35,199 bases of DNA from Lachnospiraceae bacterium (GCA_021205225.1 JAJPXX010000025.1:1-35199), one strand, 5' to 3'. Counted from the first letter of the stretch, positions 8,368 to 17,666 are shown. Numbers and translations: made by a program. The notes: generated by a model not told the origin, from the sequence alone.

Positions 8368-10521
8368 TTACAGGTTACCAAGATACTCGCCCAGGCAGTA
8401 TCCGTGCGTCACAGCGGATCCAACCGAGTTTCCTGCCATCAGGGTGTGGTACTGAATCGCGTAGCGCCCGCCGCAGTCATTTCCGACCGCATACAGGCCG
8501 TTGATAATGGTATCGTCCGAACGGAGCACTTCGTTGTTGTCGGTGGTGAGTACGCCGGACATCTGCACCATGCCGGAGGATACACGTCCCTTGCTGGTCA
8601 CGGTGCTTACGCCGAAGAACGGACCGTCCTGAATCGGAAGCATCAGGGAAGCGTCGCGGCCGAAATCAGTATCCGCGCCTGCCTCGCACATTTCATTGTA
8701 ATGCGCGATCTCATCCAGAAGTCCCTGTTTCGCGTCGCCTTCGTAGCCCAGGTAATCTGCCAGCTCATCCAGCGTATCCGCTACATAGAGGTGAGAGCCT
8801 TTCTCCAGGCCGTATCCGGTAAAGCAGTAGGTGTCAAAGCCTTCCGGTCCTGCGGTTTCCGGATCGGCGTGATAAGCTTCTACGCCTTCTTCCATACTCT
8901 GTACGACAAGATCCCACTCACGCTCACAGGTGCAGGAAGAAACATTATGCTCATAACCCATGTAAGCCATATTTTCATTCCAATTGGAATCCATGATGGT
9001 GCAGAGACGTTCCCCTGCCGGACGGCGTGCGAAGAAGCCCTGGCCGCCGAACTGGAGCATTGCGTCATTGTAGAAACGCTTTCCGTCGCTGCCAAATACC
9101 GGGTAGTTGCCAAAGGCCGCAAGGCTCGGAGAACCAGCGCCATTGCCAAAATTCATCGCAGCGCGCGGACCTGGCTCCATGACAGCGCCAGCCCAGAGCA
9201 TCAGCTTGTGTCCCATACCATTCTGGCCCATGCCGCGGAAGTTATCCGGATTCAGCTCTACGCCGCAGGCCTCAGCCAGCTCACGCACCTCATCCATCAG
9301 ACCAAGCACCATTTCGCCGTTGCCGGAGAAATCACCTGCCGAGCAGACGGTCGCTGTCGCGTTTACTTTGATATAATTGCCGTCCGCATCCTTTCCGATT
9401 GCGCCGGTCACATCTCCTGCTTCGTTCTGGCAGAGCACCACCGCACTGGTTCCCCACAGCCACTCGGCGCCATTGTTCTGCGCATCCTCAATGCTGTACT
9501 GCATGATAGCTTTCCATGCCGGCTGGTTCTCGCCGCCGCCAAGCGTATTGTAGAAATCACGATAGGAGATCGTACCTGGGAAGGAAGTATATCCAGAGTG
9601 GTTTACCTGATAATGGTTTTCTCCGTCATAGTAACGACCGTTCGGGAAATTGTAATAAACACTGAATTCTTCCAGTTCTTCTTCCGGCGCTACCTCGCGC
9701 ATATAATCCTGCGCTTCTCCGCTCCGGGTAGCGTACAGGTACGCAAAATGCTGATTGGAACGGTCATAGGTACGGCGCATCCACTCATTATAAACCGCGA
9801 TTTCATCTACGGTATCGCCGTCACACAGATCCTGGAAAGCCTGGCTGTTGACGGTTCCGACGTCACATCCAAGCGGAGCCCACGCATCCTCACTTAGCAT
9901 TTCCATGACAATAACCTTTTTCCCAAGCTCCGCAGCCTTACGGGCGCAGGGAACACCGGAGTTTCCTCCGCCAATGACCAGGATGTCACAGTCATAGGTT
10001 TCAGCGATTTCACTGTCGTCAATCACAGGCGCCTCGCCAAGCCAGTTGTAATTAGAGCCATAAAGCGCCGCGTAATCAACAACCGCTTCCTCTACCGTTG
10101 TCCCGCTGGCCTGTGCAATACAGTTATCCAGGCAGGTCTTTACCGCATCGGAGGTCAGCGTAGCGCCGGAAACTCCGTCAATGTCACTGCTCTGTGCTTC
10201 CAGACACTGGCTGATCAGCTCGTCCGCCGCCGCCTGGCCAATGCTGTCCGTTTCCTGAGAAACATCCAGCTGGATATCAATGATGCTGGTCTCATCGAAC
10301 GTTGCTGTCATCGTCACTGTTCCCATTCCGGTCGCGGAAGCCGTGTAGGTACCCGGTGTATAGATCGCTGCACCAGAAGCCGCTTCTGTGACTGCTTCTG
10401 TTACCGCTTCCTCCGCGCCGACTACTTTGGTTCCAATCCCGGAAAGTGCGACTGCCGCCGCCGCGGCACTGACTGCGCTGCCTTTCAGAAATTCTCTTCT
10501 GGAAATTCCGCTTTTACTCAT
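8368..10521 (-). CDS. Tat-exported flavoprotein reductase: FMN_bind domain + FAD_binding_2 (fumarate/urocanate reductase-like)
   Basis: ATG at 10521 with RBS GAAAGGAG; Tat signal SGISRREFLKGSAVSAAAAAVALSG; FMN_bind SGATLTS motif; ILVIGGGNSGVPCARKAAELGKKVIVME; C-terminal GLYAVGNDCGGRYAIQYHTLMAGNSVGSAVTHG. Confidence 0.9.
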   Translation of the reverse strand: MSKSGISRREFLKGSAVSAAAAAVALSGIGTKVVGAEEAVTEAVTEAASGAAIYTPGTYTASATGMGTVTMTATFDETSIIDIQLDVSQETDSIGQAAADELISQCLEAQSSDIDGVSGATLTSDAVKTCLDNCIAQASGTTVEEAVVDYAALYGSNYNWLGEAPVIDDSEIAETYDCDILVIGGGNSGVPCARKAAELGKKVIVMEMLSEDAWAPLGCDVGTVNSQAFQDLCDGDTVDEIAVYNEWMRRTYDRSNQHFAYLYATRSGEAQDYMREVAPEEELEEFSVYYNFPNGRYYDGENHYQVNHSGYTSFPGTISYRDFYNTLGGGENQPAWKAIMQYSIEDAQNNGAEWLWGTSAVVLCQNEAGDVTGAIGKDADGNYIKVNATATVCSAGDFSGNGEMVLGLMDEVRELAEACGVELNPDNFRGMGQNGMGHKLMLWAGAVMEPGPRAAMNFGNGAGSPSLAAFGNYPVFGSDGKRFYNDAMLQFGGQGFFARRPAGERLCTIMDSNWNENMAYMGYEHNVSSCTCEREWDLVVQSMEEGVEAYHADPETAGPEGFDTYCFTGYGLEKGSHLYVADTLDELADYLGYEGDAKQGLLDEIAHYNEMCEAGADTDFGRDASLMLPIQDGPFFGVSTVTSKGRVSSGMVQMSGVLTTDNNEVLRSDDTIINGLYAVGNDCGGRYAIQYHTLMAGNSVGSAVTHGYCLGEYLGNL

Positions 10522-10540
10522 AGTATAAACTCCTTTCTGT

Positions 10541-10576
10541 CGGGAATACGTCAGCTTTCGCAAGTGACGCATCCCG
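10541..10576 (-). promoter_or_regulatory. 5'-UTR hairpin with GNRA-type tetraloop upstream of the reductase
   Basis: Minus strand CGGGATGCGTCA-CTT-GCGA-AAG-C-TGACGTATTCCCG, followed after 6 nt by the Shine-Dalgarno region. Confidence 0.6.
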
Positions 10577-10859
10577 TATCCTTTACTCTCATCAGGCGAT
10601 TTGTGTGACATACAGCAAACGCCTGATTCATCTTTATTATCTTAACAGATTCGGGGAAATTTTGCTTCTTGGCTTCTTACCGAATGAGGAGCTGAAATGT
10701 CACCTTTTTTCATGAGCCTTGTCAAAAAAACGCCAAAAAGTCAAATAATGAGAACGATCTTTGACCTTTATGGGGGAAAGGTCTGGAGAAAGGAGTGTTT
10801 TTTGTATTCCGTATTATGGTGGTCAAATCTGAGATAGTATGGTATGATAAGAAGTACGA

Positions 10860-12869
10860 ATGAAAAGAAAAGGAAGAAGACCCGTGGAAAACAGTGAAAA
10901 GGCTCTGAAAAACCGCATATTTCAGAAAGAAAACCGGAAAATTCCAGAAGCAGGAAAGAATGTTCAGATTGAGGAACGTCTGCGTCAGATTGACCATTAT
11001 ATCAGCGCCGGCTATACACAGCCGATCCGGCTGGAGGATCTCGCAGATAGACTTTACCTGTCTCCAGGGTATCTGGCTCGATTTTTTAAGAAATATTATG
11101 GGAAAAATTTTTCAGAATACCTGACCGAGGTGCGGCTGGAGCATGCAATCGGCGATCTGGCTGATACCGATAAATCGGTGATTCGGATTGCCTGTGACAA
11201 TGGTTTTACCAGCCTGGCTGCTTTTAACAGGGCGATGAAAGCTGTTTATGGGGAAACCCCAACCGTTTTCCGAAAAAAGAAAGAAGCGGAGAGAAAAAGT
11301 AAGATCACCGAAAAAGCAGGATTGCCTGAACGGGAGAGTCTGGATGTTTCGGAAAAAAGCAGGGTAAGCTGCGCTGCCACAGAAGCGAAAAAGCTTCAGA
11401 AATGCTGGCAGGATACGATCAACATTGGTTCGGCGGCGGATTTTCTTCATTCGGAAATACGGGACCATCTGCTGGAGCTTTCCGCTATGCTTGGCTTTCG
11501 CTACGTTCGCTTTCGTGATATTTTTTCGGAAGAACTGCTGGTTGATACGACAGAAGCTGCCGGAGTAATCAATTTTTCCAGGATAGATATGATATTTGAT
11601 TTTCTGCTGGAAAATCATCTGAAGCCGCATATTGAGCTTGGCAGAAAGCCGCGGCGTTTGTTCCGGACGGTTGGGAATTCTCTTCTGCAGGAAAAAGCAG
11701 CTCCTTCCGAATTTGAAAAAGAAGTGTATGAAAAGCTTTTACATACACTGATGCAGCATCTTTTGCGGCGATATCGGAAAAGAGAACTGAACACCTGGCG
11801 AATGGAGCTTTGGATGGATGATTCCACCTGGAAGCAGCCGGGAAGCTGGGAACAGTATTTTGAACAGTTTGAGCTTACTGCAGGCATTATAAAGCAATAT
11901 GCGGAAGGGATCGCCTTTGGAGGCTGCTGTCTGCGAAACGACTTTATGATTCAGGAAGACCCGCAGGAAGAATACTCCTGTATGCGATTCCTGCAAAAAT
12001 GGGCGTTAAGAAGCCGTCGGCCGGATTTTCTTTCCATGACTTTTTTCGGGTACGAGCGTGACCAGACGCAGAAAGACGGATTTTCCAGGCGAACAGAGGA
12101 CTCCTCTGCAATGCTGCACAATCTTCAGCGAATGAAAGAGCTTGTTCGAATGGCAGGTATGGATCCCGTGCCGATTTATGTGACAGAGTGGAACCTGACC
12201 GTCTCTGACCGGAATTACATGAACGACAGCTGTTTTAAGGGGGCATATATTGTAAAAAATCTGCTGGAGGTTTGCGGAGAATCGGAATGCCTGGCCTATT
12301 ATCCGGGCAGCGACCGTCTGTCTGAATACTATGACTCCGAAGGACCTTTTTACGGGGGCAGCGGTTTGATTTCAAAAGACAGTGTTGTGAAGCCTGCCGG
12401 TTATGCGTTTCTGTTTCTAAACCAGATGTACGAATGGTGCCTGGAGAAAGGGGAACATTTTCTGGTTTCGACCGACCGCATGGATTCCTACAGCGTCATT
12501 TGCCACAACCAGCAAAATCTGGGCGCAGCCTATTATCAGACGAAGGAAAATGAAATAGACCGAGACAGCATGGAGCATTACTTTGAAGACGTCAGGATGC
12601 TGCGGCTTTCGCTTGAACTGATCGATATGAAGAATGGCTGGTATCAGATAAAAACCTGGAGGCTGAACAGGCAATATGGCGATCCGCTGCAGAACTGGAA
12701 ACAGCTGGGATATGAGAATGAGCTGACACAAAGGGATTTTCAATATCTGCGGCACATCTGCGAGCCGAAGCTGACAATCGAAAAGCGGGAGATTCACGGG
12801 AATTTACTGACTGTGGAGCTTTGCCTGGAGCCGAACGAAATCTCTTTTATTCAGATTCTGAAATGTTAA
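10860..12869 (+). CDS. AraC-family regulator fused to GH39-like domain
   Basis: N-terminal AraC HTH (IRLEDLADRLYLSPGYLARFFKKYYGKNFSEYLTEVRLEHA...SVIRIACDNGFTSLAAFNRAMKAVYGETPTVFRK); C-terminal GH39-like region with YVTEWNLTVS and RYVRFRDIFS. Confidence 0.82.
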   Translation: MKRKGRRPVENSEKALKNRIFQKENRKIPEAGKNVQIEERLRQIDHYISAGYTQPIRLEDLADRLYLSPGYLARFFKKYYGKNFSEYLTEVRLEHAIGDLADTDKSVIRIACDNGFTSLAAFNRAMKAVYGETPTVFRKKKEAERKSKITEKAGLPERESLDVSEKSRVSCAATEAKKLQKCWQDTINIGSAADFLHSEIRDHLLELSAMLGFRYVRFRDIFSEELLVDTTEAAGVINFSRIDMIFDFLLENHLKPHIELGRKPRRLFRTVGNSLLQEKAAPSEFEKEVYEKLLHTLMQHLLRRYRKRELNTWRMELWMDDSTWKQPGSWEQYFEQFELTAGIIKQYAEGIAFGGCCLRNDFMIQEDPQEEYSCMRFLQKWALRSRRPDFLSMTFFGYERDQTQKDGFSRRTEDSSAMLHNLQRMKELVRMAGMDPVPIYVTEWNLTVSDRNYMNDSCFKGAYIVKNLLEVCGESECLAYYPGSDRLSEYYDSEGPFYGGSGLISKDSVVKPAGYAFLFLNQMYEWCLEKGEHFLVSTDRMDSYSVICHNQQNLGAAYYQTKENEIDRDSMEHYFEDVRMLRLSLELIDMKNGWYQIKTWRLNRQYGDPLQNWKQLGYENELTQRDFQYLRHICEPKLTIEKREIHGNLLTVELCLEPNEISFIQILKC

Positions 12870-12967
12870 AGACAGGCACAGATTTATCTGTAGAAGACTG
12901 TCCTGAATGATTACAAAAAATATAGTAAACGACGTAAGTCGTTTTACGAGATAAGAAAGGAAAAACA

Positions 12968-13822
12968 ATGGAACAGTTAGAATTGAAAATATCGTTTCCC
13001 TTTCGGCTGGATGGGAAACGCGAACAATGGCCGGAATGTATTTTTCACTATACCAGCCAGATGAAAGCACTTTACACGGAAGCGTTAAAGAAGGAACTGG
13101 CTGCTGCCTCTGCGGATGCGGAGGATGCGTGTGTTTGTGCGGTGACACTGGAGGGCTGTTTTTTCCTGATGGAATATGAGCAGCTCATGGATGTGGCACA
13201 AACAGTTCGGAAATATTTTACATTGGCAGAGGATGTCTTCTGGAGCGCGCACTGCGAGCCGGGACGGTTAAGCACCGGTATCCTGAATTTCTGTAAAAAT
13301 GTAAAAATGAAGGAGCTTTGCCTGGATTACCGAACCAGTTCCGTAGAAGAGGCAAAAAAACTGGGATATCCCCCTGCACACACAGAGATGCAGCACACAA
13401 AGCAGGTACTGGAGCATTCCGTATTTACGGATTTTACGATTGCTATCGGCGGTGCAGGATGCAATCAGACAGAGGAAATCTGGAGCGAGACACTCCGGGA
13501 CGTGGGAGGTTTTGCTCCAATGGCGATCCGTCTGGCAGCTGACACATCGGAACAAAATATAGAAATCGCGGCGAAAAAACTGGTCGGATTTGGGTATGAG
13601 CCCTATATTCCTGAAACAGATTCTTCTGAAAATGCACAGAATCCCTCAAAGGTATTTATACGCCAGGGAAGAACGCTTCTTGCACCGCTTCCGGATGGGA
13701 CGATTGGCTGCGGACTGGGGGCAATTACCCGCCTGGAGGGAATGGCCTGCCAGAATACCTTGGATTTTCCGCTTTATCTGGAAGCGTCTGATCAGATTGC
13801 GCGGATTGCGCATGCCATCTGA
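12968..13822 (+). CDS. HemW/HemN-like (coproporphyrinogen oxidase-like) protein lacking radical-SAM cysteines
   Basis: Co-linear with HemW: EYEQLMDVAQTVRKYFTLAEDVFWSAHCEPG, KKLGYPPAHTEMQHTKQVLE, GAGCNQTEEIWSETLRDV, GLGAITRLEGMACQNTLDFPLYLEA; no CxxxCxxC in the SFPFRLDGKREQWPECIFHY region; RBS aagaaagg. Confidence 0.7.
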   Translation: MEQLELKISFPFRLDGKREQWPECIFHYTSQMKALYTEALKKELAAASADAEDACVCAVTLEGCFFLMEYEQLMDVAQTVRKYFTLAEDVFWSAHCEPGRLSTGILNFCKNVKMKELCLDYRTSSVEEAKKLGYPPAHTEMQHTKQVLEHSVFTDFTIAIGGAGCNQTEEIWSETLRDVGGFAPMAIRLAADTSEQNIEIAAKKLVGFGYEPYIPETDSSENAQNPSKVFIRQGRTLLAPLPDGTIGCGLGAITRLEGMACQNTLDFPLYLEASDQIARIAHAI

Positions 13823-13956
13823 TTTTCCACGGCTGCGTCAGGCGGGTGCAGCGTTTCCCCGTTCGAAGAATGAACTGACTATGCGGTGAACACAAGCTGA
13901 ATATTTCTGCATAAATTATTGTCCGATGAGTAAGCCTGGAGAACCTTCCTGTTGGA

Positions 13957-14001
13957 TAAAAGCCCTGCGTCTGGCTTTCGCAAATCAGACACAGGGCTTT
14001 T
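13957..14001. terminator. Bidirectional intrinsic terminator
   Basis: AAAAGCCCTGCGTCTG gctttcgcaaat CAGACACAGGGCTTTT between convergent reading frames. Confidence 0.8.
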
Positions 14002-14029
14002 CACAGATAATAAAAAATACTGCAGATTG

Positions 14030-14556
14030 TTATCCCAGAATCACGACATTCCAGGACAGCGGCGGAAGCTCTACGCATTTTTCGCCAGATACTTTCACTT
14101 CCTTCATCGTTACATTATCCGGCTCTTCGACCGTATTTCTGATCTCATAATCTTCCCCGCAAAGAGTCAGATGCTTCTTTACTTTGAGATCGCCATAACC
14201 GGAAAGCTCTATATTCAGCTCTACCGTTTCCTTTTCCTCACAGTTCAGGACAAAGAGATGTACTTCGTTGCTCTCTTCCTGATAAACCACTGCGGGCTCT
14301 ACAATCTTCAGATCGCCATATACGCTGGAATAAACCGGAGCATCCACGACAGCCTTCATAGCCGTGCCGCGGCCATATTTGCTCAGCATATGGAAGGGAT
14401 GGTAAATAGCCTGTCTGAAAAGTCCCCCGTTCCGCACCGTTGTAATCGGAGCGATGACATTAATCAGCTGTGCGAGGCAGGCAATCTCTACCGTGTCCGC
14501 ATTATTCAAAAGGGTGATGAGAAGCAGAAGGCGCCCTGACAGATTTCTGCATTGCT
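14030..14556 (-). pseudogene. C-terminal fragment of GH51 alpha-L-arabinofuranosidase
   Basis: Minus-strand frame LLNNADTVEIACLAQLINVIAPITTVRNGGLFRQAIYHPFHMLSKYGRG...LPPLSWNVVIL matches the GH51 C-terminal domain; frame closes (TGA) just upstream and no catalytic domain is present in the window. Confidence 0.8.
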
Positions 14557-14846
14557 TTCAGCTGGTATCATTTTTAGAATACGCACAAAAACAGGGCAAA
14601 CAAAATTAAAAAAGGCTGCAGCGGCATCAGACACAATCATACTACAATTTGTAGGAAAAGAACACGGATTTTCCTCAGAATTAACACTGTTGAAAGAACT
14701 GTGCAAATGGTACAATAGACTTATCAAATTCGACTGTGCGGACGTCGTTTTGACTATAGCAAATCGAGAGCCGGCCTTTTTAATGAGAGCAAATGTACTA
14801 TACTTTCAAAAAGTGCTGGTTGTGCGAAAAAAGGAGGTATACGAAT

Positions 14847-15881
14847 ATGTTGACACCAAAACAAAATATGCTCGAGGTAATTCGCGGAGGAAATCCGGAT
14901 CGCATTGTAAACCAGTATGAAGCAGTCCAGCTTCTGATGCATCCGTTTATGTTTTCCAGTCCACTGCTCCAGCCCGGACAGGAAAATGTTGTGAATGCCT
15001 GGGGCGTCACAAATACGTTCCCGGAGGGCGTACCGGGCGCGTTTCCGGTACATACGCCGGATAAAATCGTGGTAAAGGACATCGAGGACTGGAAAGAGTA
15101 CGTCCATGCGCCGTCACTGAAATTTACACAGGATCAGTGGGATATGGTGAAAGCGACCTATGACGCAGTGGATGGCGAGCAGTCCTTTAAGGCTGCGTTT
15201 GTTGCACCGGGACTTTTTGAGCAGACGCATCATCTCTGCGAGATTTCAAATGCGCTGATGTATTATATTACGAATGAAGACGAGATGCATGACCTGATCA
15301 AGTATCTGACCGAATGGGAGCTGGAGCTGGCGGAAGGCATCTGCTCGAACCTGCATCCGGATGCGCTTTTCCATCACGACGACTGGGGCGGCCTGGACAG
15401 CACCTTTATGAGTCCTGCCATGTTTGAAGACTTCTTTGTAGAGCCATACAAACAGATTTATGGATATTACCACAGCCATGGGGTAGAGCTGGTGATTCAT
15501 CACTCCGATTCTTATGCGGCGACGCTGGTTCCGGATATGATCGAGATGGGAATCGATGTGTGGCAGGGCTGCATGGAGACGAATAACATCCCAGAGCTGA
15601 TTAAAAAGTACGGCGGAAAGATCAGCTTTATGGGCGGCATCGAGAACCGTGCGGTAGATTATGAAGGCTGGACGGATGAAAACTGTGAAGCAGTCGTTCG
15701 CCGTGTCTGCGAGGAGTGCGGCAACAAATACTTTATTCCGTGTATCGCACAGGGCGGCCCTGGATCGGTATATCCGGGCGTGTATATGTCTCTTTGCAAC
15801 GCGATCGATAAGCTGAATGCGGAAAAATATGGCATCGACGCGGCGCAATCCACCAGACTTCCATGGCAGATCATGTTTTAA
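14847..15881 (+). CDS. Uroporphyrinogen decarboxylase-family methyltransferase (candidate methyltransferase I of a corrinoid demethylase system)
   Basis: MLTPKQNMLEVIRGGNPDRI, HHDDWGGLDSTFMSPAMFEDFFVEPYKQIYGYYHSHGVELVIHHSD, CIAQGGPGSVYPGVY; RBS aaggagg before ATG 14847. Confidence 0.87.
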   Translation: MLTPKQNMLEVIRGGNPDRIVNQYEAVQLLMHPFMFSSPLLQPGQENVVNAWGVTNTFPEGVPGAFPVHTPDKIVVKDIEDWKEYVHAPSLKFTQDQWDMVKATYDAVDGEQSFKAAFVAPGLFEQTHHLCEISNALMYYITNEDEMHDLIKYLTEWELELAEGICSNLHPDALFHHDDWGGLDSTFMSPAMFEDFFVEPYKQIYGYYHSHGVELVIHHSDSYAATLVPDMIEMGIDVWQGCMETNNIPELIKKYGGKISFMGGIENRAVDYEGWTDENCEAVVRRVCEECGNKYFIPCIAQGGPGSVYPGVYMSLCNAIDKLNAEKYGIDAAQSTRLPWQIMF

Positions 15882-15896
15882 GGAGGAACAGGAAAA

Positions 15897-16712
15897 GTGA
15901 TTATTATTGGCGAAAAGATAAATGGCTCGATTCCTTCTGTTGCTGAGGCGATTGCGAAGCGTGACGCAGAGTTTATCAAAGCGCGGGCTATCGCACAGAC
16001 GGAAGCAGGCGCGACCTATATTGACTGCTGTGCGTCGGTTCCGGAGGCGCAGGAGGTTGAAACACTGCACTGGATGATCGACTGCATTCAGGAAGTGACC
16101 GATCTTCCGATTTCAGTGGACAGTCCGAGTCCGGCAGTACTGGCGGAAGCCTACAAGTTCTGCAAATGTCCCGGTATTTTTAACTCCGTATCCGGTGAGG
16201 GCAGTAAGATTGATACGATTTTCCCGATCATGGCGCAGCCGGAGAACAAAGGCTGGGAAGTGATTGCGCTGCTCAGTGATGATACCGGCATTCCGAAAAA
16301 TGCGGCGGATCGTCTGAAGGTTTTTGATAAGATTATGGCGAAGGCAAAGGAATATGGAATTTCTCCGAGCCGTCTTCATATTGATCCGCTCGTAGAGATG
16401 CTTTGCACCTCTGAGAACGGAATTGAAACCAATACCGAGGTCATCCGTTCGGTGAGAGAGCAGTACCCTTCCATACATATTACGGCAGCCATCAGCAACA
16501 TTTCCTTTAACCTTCCGGTGCGAAAGCTGATCAATTACGGATTCCTGGTGCTGGCAATGAATGCGGGACTTGACAGCGCGATCATGGATCCGACCAACCG
16601 GGATATGCTGGGACTGGTGTACTCGACCGAGGCGCTTCTCGGCCTGGACGATTACTGTATGGAATACATCGGAGCTTACCGGGAAGGGCTGATCGGACCG
16701 GTAAAAAAATAA
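15897..16712 (+). CDS. Methyltetrahydrofolate:corrinoid methyltransferase (pterin-binding / DHPS-like fold)
   Basis: IIIGEKINGSIPSVAEAI, AGATYIDCCAS, LPISVDSPSP, NSVSGEGSK, LGLDDYCMEYIGAYR; GTG start with RBS aaggagg. Confidence 0.9.
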   Translation: MIIIGEKINGSIPSVAEAIAKRDAEFIKARAIAQTEAGATYIDCCASVPEAQEVETLHWMIDCIQEVTDLPISVDSPSPAVLAEAYKFCKCPGIFNSVSGEGSKIDTIFPIMAQPENKGWEVIALLSDDTGIPKNAADRLKVFDKIMAKAKEYGISPSRLHIDPLVEMLCTSENGIETNTEVIRSVREQYPSIHITAAISNISFNLPVRKLINYGFLVLAMNAGLDSAIMDPTNRDMLGLVYSTEALLGLDDYCMEYIGAYREGLIGPVKK

Positions 16713-16891
16713 ACCGGCGTATGTGAAAAAAATTTTAAAGCAATGACAGATGATGTCCGAACAGTCAGACATCTGTGCAGGTAATAAGGAGGACGTTCAT
16801 TGATGGATTCCTTATGACTCTGGCCATTTGGCTCGTTGCTTCACGAAAAAAAGAAATAGAAAAGTCATATCAGGCAAGGAGGTATTTTATT

Positions 16892-17530
16892 ATGTCAAAG
16901 ATTACAGAAGTTGCGGAATTGGTAGAAAAAGGTAAGGCGAAGCTGGTAGGTCCGGCAGTCCAGGCGGCTCTTGACGAGGGCTGTGATCCGATGGATATCC
17001 TGAACCATGGAATGATCGACACCATGACCATCGTCGGTGAAAAATTTAAGAATGGCGAGATTTTCGTTCCGGAGATGCTTGTGGCGGCGCGCGCGATGAA
17101 AAAAGGTGTAGAGGTGCTCAAACCGCATCTCGCAAGCGGTTCCACCGGTGCGAACGGAAAAGTAATTATCGCTACGGTTTCTGGGGACTTACATGACATC
17201 GGCAAGAACCTGGTAGCCATGATGATTGAGAGCGCGGGCTTTGAAGTGGTTGACCTTGGCGTAGATGTTTCGACCGATAAGGTAATCGAAGCTTACAAAG
17301 AAAACCCCGATACAAAAATCATCTGCCTGTCCGCTCTTTTGACAACAACAATGCCGGCAATGAAAGCCACGGTGACAGCGCTCAATGAGTCTGACTTCCG
17401 AAGCAATATTAAGGTGATGGTAGGCGGCGCGCCGATCACGCAGGAATTTGCGGACGAAATTGGTGCGGACGGCTACTCAGAAGATGCGGCAAGCGCGGCG
17501 TCCCTTGCGAAGAGACTGGCAGCGGCATGA
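16892..17530 (+). CDS. Corrinoid (B12-binding) methyl-carrier protein
   Basis: B12 motif GDLHDIGKNLVAMMIESAGFEVVDLGVDVS, MVGGAPITQEFADEIGADGYSEDA; RBS caaggaggt, ATG 16892. Confidence 0.95.
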   Translation: MSKITEVAELVEKGKAKLVGPAVQAALDEGCDPMDILNHGMIDTMTIVGEKFKNGEIFVPEMLVAARAMKKGVEVLKPHLASGSTGANGKVIIATVSGDLHDIGKNLVAMMIESAGFEVVDLGVDVSTDKVIEAYKENPDTKIICLSALLTTTMPAMKATVTALNESDFRSNIKVMVGGAPITQEFADEIGADGYSEDAASAASLAKRLAAA

Positions 17531-17666
17531 TTTATTGTTGACCACATTTACAAAGACAGAAATAAAATGGCTTGAAGCGTAGCATGTAAACGATTCGGGG
17601 ATATGATATTTCTGTCATAATGTTGCTTATATGGTTGGTATGTTACCGGTAGTTTAAAGAATTGGA

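Noticed and set aside
8404-9897. 497-aa plus-strand ORF
   Set aside because: Antisense to the clearly coding flavin reductase; the translation has no recognisable motif and low-complexity antisense character.
13926-14539. Plus-strand ORFs 13926-14150 and 13952-14539
   Set aside because: They overlap the terminator and lie antisense to the GH51 fragment, whose translation has clear homology motifs.
14690-14716. Promoter TTGAAA...TACAAT upstream of the UroD-family gene
   Set aside because: Spacer is only 15 nt; plausible but too weak to list as a feature.
14552-14920. 122-aa ORF upstream of the UroD-family gene
   Set aside because: Overlaps the UroD start and its RBS in another frame; lysine-rich translation without motif support; more likely promoter/leader DNA.
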